A stretch of DNA of 64,000 nt from Flammeovirga pacifica (GTDB taxonomy: Bacteria; Bacteroidota; Bacteroidia; Cytophagales; Flammeovirgaceae). The DNA is taken from the NCBI RefSeq assembly GCF_000807855.2, contig NZ_JRYR02000002.1, positions 1,455,429 through 1,519,428 of the forward strand. The letters run 5' to 3'. Shown piece by piece: positions 54,765 to 64,000 of the stretch; position 1 is the stretch's first letter; each line of letters opens with the position of its first letter. The translations under genes were made by a program, and so were the position numbers. The notes below the pieces were generated by a model that worked only from the letters and a program-made list of their open reading frames with translations, searched no databases and was not told the DNA's origin.

Positions 54765-57700
54765 TTAGTTAAAAATCACTTTTCTAGTCACTTGACCTTT
54801 AGTCGTATTTAGTTTTAAAATATACACTTTACTCTTCTCAAATTGGTATTTTACTGTTTCAACTGCATTTGCGGGCAGTTGTATTTCTTTATTCATCAAT
54901 TGTTTACCTTCTAATTGATAGATCCCCAAACTTACATTCTGATTGGCTTGAGATTTATCTTGTAAGACCACTTTAGACGACATCACCTTCATCTCTATTA
55001 CAGACGCTAGCTGATCATGAATTCCGGTAATCTGACCGTTGGTAACTGTAATTGTTACTGTTGCAATATTACTTTCTAGTTCTCCATCATTAGCAACATA
55101 GGTAAATGAATCTTCTCCTTCAAAACCAGCATTTGGATAGTATTCCATGTGGTTATCAAATTGATCCAAACGACCGTTTACTACCGTTTTTATCACATGG
55201 TAGGTCAATAGATCATCATCTTCATCTGTACCTAATAATTCAATTAAAATCGAAGCTGTGTTTTCAACTGATACCGCTATATCTTCAACAGTTGGAGCAG
55301 TGTTATCAGACCCTCCTTCACCAGTATCTCTAACATTAAATGTAATGTAAGCCACCTCACTATCTTCGGTGCCATCATTGGCCACAAAAGAAAGTTTGTC
55401 TACCCCATGGAAACCAAAGTTTGGCGTATAACTCAAGTTTGGAATTTCTCCTTCGATCACACCGTTTTCAGGTTGAGCTACAATTCTGAAAGTAATCGGA
55501 TCATTTTCTTCGTCTGTAGCTGTTAATGTAAAATCTACTTTCTGACTTTGATTGATCAAGAAATCTTGATTTTGTGCCACTGGCTTGGTATTGACAAACT
55601 CAATAACATTTACAGATACCGTGGCTGTGTTACTATAATCTTTACCATCATATGCTTTGAAAGTGAAGGTATCTTCTCCTAAAAATTCTGCATTTGGAGT
55701 ATATGTAAGGTTAGGAATATCACCTGATAAAACACCGTTAGTTGGTCCATTCACCAATTCAAAAGTTAACTCGTCATTATCTGGATCTGTGGCAGAAAGA
55801 ACGATATCAACTTGTTGGGTCGACATCACTTCTACTGTTTGATCTTGAGCCACTGGTGGATTATTTGGAATAGGCGTTACCGTAATTTTTACTGTTGCAA
55901 TATTACTGAAAGTACTACCATCGAATGCTTTAAAAGTAAAACTATCTTCTCCATCGAAATCAGCATTTGATACATAGGTTATATTTGGAGGAGTACCTGT
56001 TAACTGACCGTTTGACGGTTGATCTTCCACAAGATAAGTAAGGGCATCTCCATCTTCATCAGTTGCTTCTAAAGTAATGACTAAAGATTCTCCAGACATA
56101 ATTTCTAGGTCTTGTTCTTTAGCTACAGGAGCTGTATTTCCATCATTAATTACAGTCACTGAAACAGTACCTTCATTGGAATCCTCACGGGCATCGTTGG
56201 CTACATAAGTAAAAGAATCATCTCCCACATAATCCGCATTTGGAGTGTAATAATAGGCACCATCAATCATAGAAACACTACCATATTGTGGCTGCATTTT
56301 GATTTCGAATTTCAATAAATCATCGTCTGTATCTGTTCCCTCTAAAGTAAACTGAGCAGCACCGTTTTTAGAGGTTTCAATACTCTTATCTGTTACCATT
56401 GGAGCAACATTGCTTCTGCTATTGGTGTTGTTTCTGAAATGCTCGTTCAGCCATTCTACATAAGTGAACTTAGCATTTAACTCATCAGTTGTTTTCGACT
56501 CATCGAAAGCTACATCGACAGCAATTTGAAGCTCGTCTTTGTAACGATTGACAATTTCTTGTAAGTACTCGTCCGCACCACTTCCAATTACTGCATTCAC
56601 AAATAAATCCTGACCTACCAAGATTTCTTGATATAAGGCGTGAGCATTTTCAGGAATAGCTGTACCACGAATGGTCACATGATCGAAAGTAAAATATTCT
56701 CTTAGTTGAACATTGTCTGTTTTACCTGTTCTATTTAGACTAATCAAGAATGAATAATCGTCTTCGAAAGTAAGATTATCGGTAAAAAATGCCGACATGT
56801 AATCGATGTCTTTGATATTATCACCATATTTTTCGACACCTGCGAACACATCAGAATTATAAAAATCTACTCTTGTACCTGAGCCATCTCTACTTTTATC
56901 ATGATAAATCGATGTTCTATTCACTCTTGATTTACCGTATTCACCCGAACCGGCAAATTTCAATTCGTAATTATTGATCATTGCCTTATAACCGTCGGCT
57001 ACATTCATGTCGTAGATAAAGCCCACATTTTTATAACCCAAATTGTTGTTAGTACTTGCTAAACGAATACTAAAAGTTCTATCCTGTTTCCATTGAGACT
57101 CTCCATTTTGTCTTAGCATTTCTGTTGCACTGATAGCTGTATGAGAAGAAACGGCAGTCATGTCTTTATTATCTAGAGCATAATCAACTTCAAAAGTTGG
57201 AATCGAAAGACCCGCTACATATTCTCCTTCGATAATCAATTCATCTACTGTCCAATCGAAGATATCGTCTTCGTGAATTCCTCCACCATCTTCATCAGGA
57301 ATTGAGGTTCCACCTACACGTTCCCCTCTACCTGTTAAATACACAGATACATATTCTCCGTTTTTTACTGAGCTATATGCCGCTCCTGGAGAATATTCTG
57401 TTTCTTCCAACACATCTGAAAACAATAGATTCTCCGATGATTGTTCAGGATCACTATTCGAAATTGAAGCACCATTTAGTTGTGTACCCACTCTAAAAAG
57501 ATAGGTATTACCACTTCCGCCTTCAGCAATTGCATCAGGGTCTCCGGAGTGTTCCGATTTCTGAATTACTTTTATCTTATTGATTTTAAACTGTGTTCCT
57601 TTACCAGTATAAATATCAAATCGGAAAAAGGTATTATTATAGTTTGTCGCATTGTTGTTGACGATCTTTGTGACCGCCATATTATCAACAATACCTTGAT

Positions 57701-57875
57701 TTTCTAGTCTAGATCCGCCAATAATTGCTCGTTGAGGATATAAAACATTATCTTCTACTCCATTAGTTGATGCTTTAAATCCATTTTGAAAATTATAGGT
57801 AATCGTTACAGGTTCCTGTGCATAAGAGCACAGGGATATAAGTAATAAAAAGACGAAAGTTAATTTACTTTTCAT
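54765..57875 (-). CDS. Large T9SS-secreted protein with five cadherin-like repeats
   Basis: 1036 residues. Signal peptide (1-19, ending CSYAQ); an N-terminal beta-rich region (about 25-400) without a recognised catalytic motif; a short helical segment (about 420-500); five repeats of about 90 residues (roughly 505-955) sharing the pattern P.A....V......L.ATD.D.D.LT ... G.L.G..P...Y.PN..F.G.DSFTF.A.DG; and a T9SS tail. The repeats resemble cadherin-like/VCBS Ig domains with Ca-binding aspartates. It is likely a surface protein that holds or binds polysaccharide. 20 bases separate it from the next large enzyme gene, so they are co-transcribed. Confidence 0.75.
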   Translation of the reverse strand: MKSKLTFVFLLLISLCSYAQEPVTITYNFQNGFKASTNGVEDNVLYPQRAIIGGSRLENQGIVDNMAVTKIVNNNATNYNNTFFRFDIYTGKGTQFKINKIKVIQKSEHSGDPDAIAEGGSGNTYLFRVGTQLNGASISNSDPEQSSENLLFSDVLEETEYSPGAAYSSVKNGEYVSVYLTGRGERVGGTSIPDEDGGGIHEDDIFDWTVDELIIEGEYVAGLSIPTFEVDYALDNKDMTAVSSHTAISATEMLRQNGESQWKQDRTFSIRLASTNNNLGYKNVGFIYDMNVADGYKAMINNYELKFAGSGEYGKSRVNRTSIYHDKSRDGSGTRVDFYNSDVFAGVEKYGDNIKDIDYMSAFFTDNLTFEDDYSFLISLNRTGKTDNVQLREYFTFDHVTIRGTAIPENAHALYQEILVGQDLFVNAVIGSGADEYLQEIVNRYKDELQIAVDVAFDESKTTDELNAKFTYVEWLNEHFRNNTNSRSNVAPMVTDKSIETSKNGAAQFTLEGTDTDDDLLKFEIKMQPQYGSVSMIDGAYYYTPNADYVGDDSFTYVANDAREDSNEGTVSVTVINDGNTAPVAKEQDLEIMSGESLVITLEATDEDGDALTYLVEDQPSNGQLTGTPPNITYVSNADFDGEDSFTFKAFDGSTFSNIATVKITVTPIPNNPPVAQDQTVEVMSTQQVDIVLSATDPDNDELTFELVNGPTNGVLSGDIPNLTYTPNAEFLGEDTFTFKAYDGKDYSNTATVSVNVIEFVNTKPVAQNQDFLINQSQKVDFTLTATDEENDPITFRIVAQPENGVIEGEIPNLSYTPNFGFHGVDKLSFVANDGTEDSEVAYITFNVRDTGEGGSDNTAPTVEDIAVSVENTASILIELLGTDEDDDLLTYHVIKTVVNGRLDQFDNHMEYYPNAGFEGEDSFTYVANDGELESNIATVTITVTNGQITGIHDQLASVIEMKVMSSKVVLQDKSQANQNVSLGIYQLEGKQLMNKEIQLPANAVETVKYQFEKSKVYILKLNTTKGQVTRKVIFN

Positions 57876-57895
57876 GATTATATAGATTATGACTG

Positions 57896-60800
57896 TTAGT
57901 TAGATTTCAATATTTTGCCTACATATACCTCCTCGTTGTTGTATACATTTACGATATACATACCGTTGTTCAAGAAAGATAAGTCAAGGTCAATGGCCAT
58001 CTTCTGATGAAGCTTTTGTTGCAAGACAACTCTGCCCATAACATCGTGAATCATTAGTGTACCATTCACTGCTTTTGGCAAAGCAACATGTATTCTATTC
58101 TGGAAAGGGTTTGGCGAAATGTTTAAAGCTTTTCGCTCTAGGTCAATTCCAGTGACATCATCGTTGTAGTTCTCGTTTTTAAATAACCGAGCATGACCCA
58201 TGCCTAAATTAATGCCTAATCCTTGATTTGGTTTTGTCTCTATACGTAATTTCTCCACGCTTCTAACATCCACACTGATGTACTCTAATGGGGTGTTTTC
58301 TCCAATTGGTAACGATTCGTAGATCAATTCATCATCACCAAAGATTTTTAGAATGATGCTACCACCGATAAAGTTATCTTCCAAACCGATCTCGGCCTCA
58401 AAGAAATCGAAGTAGTTTTTGATATCGTATTCTACTTCAGTATTATAACTTAAAGTCACAGAATGATCGTACTGAGATCCATTAATTACCAATACTGAAT
58501 CCTCAGAGAAACCGTATTCATTACTTACCTGTCCGTAACTAATTTTCGGTTGAATATCATGTAAATAAGTAATTTCTTCTTCATCGGAAACCGACCACTG
58601 GTAAACGGTTACTGTATATGGTTCTACCTTATCGAACTTAAAGTTCTTAGCATCATCAATAACAAATGGACCTTCTAAACGCACATTGTTTGGAAAATCA
58701 GAAGTATTGTCTGTGTTCAGGTTATCTGATAATGCCACCCATTTCTTTAGAACAACATGATCGTATTTATCAAAAGGAAGTGAAGCAAAATCGAAAGTGG
58801 TTTGTAATTGCTTTCCATCCGAAGTATTAGGAATAACAATTGTGGCTACTGTTTTGTCTTCATTTACTGATGCCGTTGGATACGTATTCCAAAGTTCCGC
58901 ATTATTATGTGTATACTTCTCTCCTTCAAAATCTGTTTTCACAAAATTGTTTTGGTGCAAGTGAGTGAAGATGTGATGTGCAAAACCTTTGGCCATCAAG
59001 AAGCCTCCAAAACGCGTTTCTACCATGGTAGTACCATCGTTCTTAAAGAAAGAGTGAGTCTGAATACCAAGCAATTCTTTTTGATAATTATTCATCATTT
59101 GATGCCATAAGATCATCGCATGAGGAATCGCAGAGAAGTTTCTTGGCGTACCATATTCTGATAAGAATTGTTGTACTTCGATACCATTTAACCCCGTATT
59201 GTCGTACTTCTCTAAATAGTTTTTGAAATCGTCTACTCTAGTATTGTATTTCGCTATTTGAGATAACTCAAAAATAAATTCTTGTCCAACGTTGGCTTCT
59301 CCTCCTGGATAATAGTGACGGGCTACAGCATCATAAGGTGCATTGATATCAGCCATATGCTTAAAGAAGTCTTCTCCTTCATAGCAACTTACGACTGTAA
59401 TGTTTGGGTCTACTGCTTTCATTGCTTGGTAGTAAGCACTAAAACCAGCATGAGGGCCTGTCGTATAATCTAAAACAACATCACCTAAGCTTTCTGGAAT
59501 TGCACCATTTACCCCGTCTCCGAAAATGAAAGTACCGTTTTCAGCACTTGTCACTACGTAGTGTTTATCTGTTGCAGATGAGTTTTCAAAGTTTAATACT
59601 TCTGTCCATTCTTCTCCTTCAATTGTCACTTTAAAATCCTGAGACATATCTATAGGAGGGAATTTCACATAAAACTCTTGTTCAGGAGATCCGTCTAATT
59701 TACATTCATCTACCACCCAAGTTGTTTGTTTTACGGCTCTTTGGTTAGTAAATCTTTCCGTTCCACCATATACATAGAAACTGGCATCGCCTTTACGAAT
59801 TGATTCTCCACCACGAATATCGTCGCCACTTAAAGGGTAGTTCATTACCGATAATTCCCAGTTACCAAATAACTCATTACCGATTTCCCAAACTTTAATA
59901 TTGTAAGGTTCGTATTGACCATTTTTTGCTCTTTCTAATGCCCAATCTTTTCCGCCGTTAGGGTTAGCACCCACTTCTGCGTTCATGTATTCTACAAAAT
60001 CGGCTGCATCTTGAGGCGTTCCGTAAGCGAAAGGAACCACTATAGAGCCGTCTTCCAAATAAGTTGTATTCAACAATTTACCGAACTCGTCTGGTCCAAA
60101 GTTGTTATGGAAGGCTTTACCATCGTTATGGGCATCTAGATTATCTATTCTATCGCTTGTTGGACCAATTGCTCTTTTCCAATTGTATAAGTTGGCCATT
60201 GTCCCACCAGGGAATCTAAAATAAGCTGAACCTGTATAGTTCGCTAAATCAATCACCCTTGGTTCGAAGTCGTCCATATCTGGATTCCATAAACCTTGTC
60301 CATCAGCATTATAAGTAGAATTAGCTCCAAACCATTCTGCTTTTCTTTCCATCAACGACTCGTTCCAATTCACAGAAACAGTTACATCAGTAGGGATGAT
60401 AATGATTTGACCTCTAAATTCTTCTAAAGCCTCATCCATATCAGTGGCAGCTTGATCCAATTCTTCTTGAGTAAGACTACAATCGTTCATTGTCGCCTTG
60501 GCTTTAGCAATATCTGCTTTTAACTGATCAATCGCTTCTTGAGGATATTGCCCTGATGATTCTTTTAGTTCTAAAAAGTTTTCAGCATCAATAATGCTTT
60601 TAGCAATAAGATCTTTATTAAGTTGTGGACCTTCTACTGTTTTAAAATAATCGAAGAAAGTGATTACACCACTGTTTAACGATCCTTGAGAATACATTTT
60701 TACGGTTGTGATTGGAGAACCTTTCACCACTTCTGGCAATGGAAGGTTAGCAAACTTTAATACACCATCCAAATAAAGAGATACTTGATGATCGGCATTA

Positions 60801-61306
60801 AATACCATACGCACATCATACCATGTATTTACTACATATTCCCCGTCTAATAATGAATTTTCTTCTGGGAAATTGCTACCACCTGGAACGTTACCGTTTT
60901 CTAAGATATCGTATCTTAAATCTTTTTTTCCGTAATCAGGATATTTAATACCAATCCAACATTTATTATTGGCATCTAAGAAATCCATTTTAAAAGTATA
61001 ACCACCACTATTGTTTGATTTTACTTTAAATGATATTTCAAACTCGCTTTGCGTAAAATTTCCAAAGTTAATATTTGCTTTAGCATGCCCTACAGCTGGA
61101 GGAGTCTCCATATGAAGCATACCGTCTTTCATGTAGATATCGCCCGCATTAATATTTCCCGAAGTATTCAGACTAATGTAAGAAGGGAGATTTTCCATAT
61201 CTGTATCTTCTTCGAAATTGTCGTCAATAAGGGTATTACATTCTTGCGCTTGAAGACCGACTATGCTGAACAGAAATAACAGAAGATAAATAGTAAAGTT
61301 TTTCAT
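57896..61306 (-). CDS. T9SS-secreted GH51/GH39-like glycoside hydrolase with NPCBM
   Basis: 1136 residues: signal peptide (1-21); LamG/jelly-roll domain (about 25-210); short FIVAR-like helices (about 225-300); an alpha-L-arabinofuranosidase-like TIM barrel (about 310-880, FRFPGGTMANLYNWKRAIGP, YGTPQDAADFVEYM); acid/base E478 in WEIGNE; nucleophile E717 in LSEYGTP; an NPCBM-type module (about 925-1055); and a T9SS tail. Roughly 100 residues of beta-rich sequence (about 505-610) are inserted between the two catalytic glutamates. The family is inferred; the substrate need not be arabinan and may be a red-algal galactan. It follows lacZ and precedes the cadherin-like gene in a leftward operon. 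Confidence 0.75.
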   Translation of the reverse strand: MKNFTIYLLLFLFSIVGLQAQECNTLIDDNFEEDTDMENLPSYISLNTSGNINAGDIYMKDGMLHMETPPAVGHAKANINFGNFTQSEFEISFKVKSNNSGGYTFKMDFLDANNKCWIGIKYPDYGKKDLRYDILENGNVPGGSNFPEENSLLDGEYVVNTWYDVRMVFNADHQVSLYLDGVLKFANLPLPEVVKGSPITTVKMYSQGSLNSGVITFFDYFKTVEGPQLNKDLIAKSIIDAENFLELKESSGQYPQEAIDQLKADIAKAKATMNDCSLTQEELDQAATDMDEALEEFRGQIIIIPTDVTVSVNWNESLMERKAEWFGANSTYNADGQGLWNPDMDDFEPRVIDLANYTGSAYFRFPGGTMANLYNWKRAIGPTSDRIDNLDAHNDGKAFHNNFGPDEFGKLLNTTYLEDGSIVVPFAYGTPQDAADFVEYMNAEVGANPNGGKDWALERAKNGQYEPYNIKVWEIGNELFGNWELSVMNYPLSGDDIRGGESIRKGDASFYVYGGTERFTNQRAVKQTTWVVDECKLDGSPEQEFYVKFPPIDMSQDFKVTIEGEEWTEVLNFENSSATDKHYVVTSAENGTFIFGDGVNGAIPESLGDVVLDYTTGPHAGFSAYYQAMKAVDPNITVVSCYEGEDFFKHMADINAPYDAVARHYYPGGEANVGQEFIFELSQIAKYNTRVDDFKNYLEKYDNTGLNGIEVQQFLSEYGTPRNFSAIPHAMILWHQMMNNYQKELLGIQTHSFFKNDGTTMVETRFGGFLMAKGFAHHIFTHLHQNNFVKTDFEGEKYTHNNAELWNTYPTASVNEDKTVATIVIPNTSDGKQLQTTFDFASLPFDKYDHVVLKKWVALSDNLNTDNTSDFPNNVRLEGPFVIDDAKNFKFDKVEPYTVTVYQWSVSDEEEITYLHDIQPKISYGQVSNEYGFSEDSVLVINGSQYDHSVTLSYNTEVEYDIKNYFDFFEAEIGLEDNFIGGSIILKIFGDDELIYESLPIGENTPLEYISVDVRSVEKLRIETKPNQGLGINLGMGHARLFKNENYNDDVTGIDLERKALNISPNPFQNRIHVALPKAVNGTLMIHDVMGRVVLQQKLHQKMAIDLDLSFLNNGMYIVNVYNNEEVYVGKILKSN

Positions 61307-61339
61307 TTGTCGCTGTTTATTTTATAATTCATTTCATTT

Positions 61340-61372
61340 TGTAGCGGCATGTTTTTGATACACACCGCTACA
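61340..61372 (-). other. Hairpin between lacZ and the GH51-like gene
   Basis: TGTAGCGG and CCGCTACA are an 8-bp perfect inverted repeat with a 17-base spacer and no T-run. It may be an RNA-processing or stability element rather than a terminator. Confidence 0.45.
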
Positions 61373-61385
61373 TATATTTCATCTA

Positions 61386-64000
<2,615 letters not shown>

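Noticed and set aside
54765-61306. Possible phage tail or adhesin cluster because of large repeat proteins
   Set aside because: The T9SS tails, NPCBM module and neighbouring glycosidases fit a polysaccharide locus; no phage genes are present.

Overview
The window looks like the chromosome of a marine, polysaccharide-degrading Bacteroidota. Evidence: low GC, SusC/SusD proteins, a hybrid two-component regulator with a beta-propeller sensor, three proteins with type IX secretion (T9SS) C-terminal tails (PNP / GxYIV-type), and Bacteroidota-type -7 promoter boxes (TAnnTTTG). The gene content resembles agar-degrading genera such as Flammeovirga; the genus is an inference. No rRNA, tRNA, CRISPR array or intact mobile element was seen.

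Layout. (1) 1-1718: edge of an unknown gene and a small SAM methyltransferase. (2) 2098-6236: a T9SS-secreted right-handed beta-helix protein and a sulfatase. (3) 6427-9513: three leftward genes that look unrelated to the glycan locus (a PEMT/ICMT-like membrane protein fused to a DCC-type thiol domain, a membrane protein, an SH3-domain protein). (4) 9690-17417: a GH2 beta-galactosidase, an LCAT-like lipase, a rightward run of two esterases and an aldose 1-epimerase, and a YecH-like small protein. (5) 17632-43108: the heart of a polysaccharide utilization locus (PUL): sulfatase, surface glycan-binding lipoprotein, SusD, SusC, GH117, DUF5060/DUF4038 hydrolase, GH86, GH2, sulfatase, hybrid two-component regulator and a lipoprotein beta-helix enzyme. 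(6) 43288-47862: glutaminase and a tricorn-type protease, probably not glycan genes. (7) 48078-64000: nine leftward genes: GH29-like, esterase, sulfatase, small clan GH-A-like lipoprotein, Spy-like protein, sulfatase, cadherin-like repeat protein, GH51/GH39-like enzyme with NPCBM, and LacZ running off the right edge.

How it works together. GH117 (3,6-anhydro-L-galactosidase family), GH86 (agarase/porphyranase family), GH2 beta-galactosidases and five sulfatases point to a sulfated red-algal galactan such as porphyran or sulfated agar. A likely order is: cut at the surface by GH86 and the T9SS-secreted enzymes, capture by SusD and the binding lipoprotein, import by SusC, desulfation and deacylation, then stepwise trimming by GH117 and GH2, with the epimerase feeding free galactose into metabolism. 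The exact polymer is inferred.

The least explained parts are a compact (beta/alpha)8 lipoprotein with two well-placed glutamates at 51653-52579, a large T9SS cargo hydrolase at 57896-61306 with an insertion in its barrel, a pair of beta-helix paralogs with different export routes, and a recurring TACCCC(CC) motif upstream of the central operons that could be the regulator's operator.
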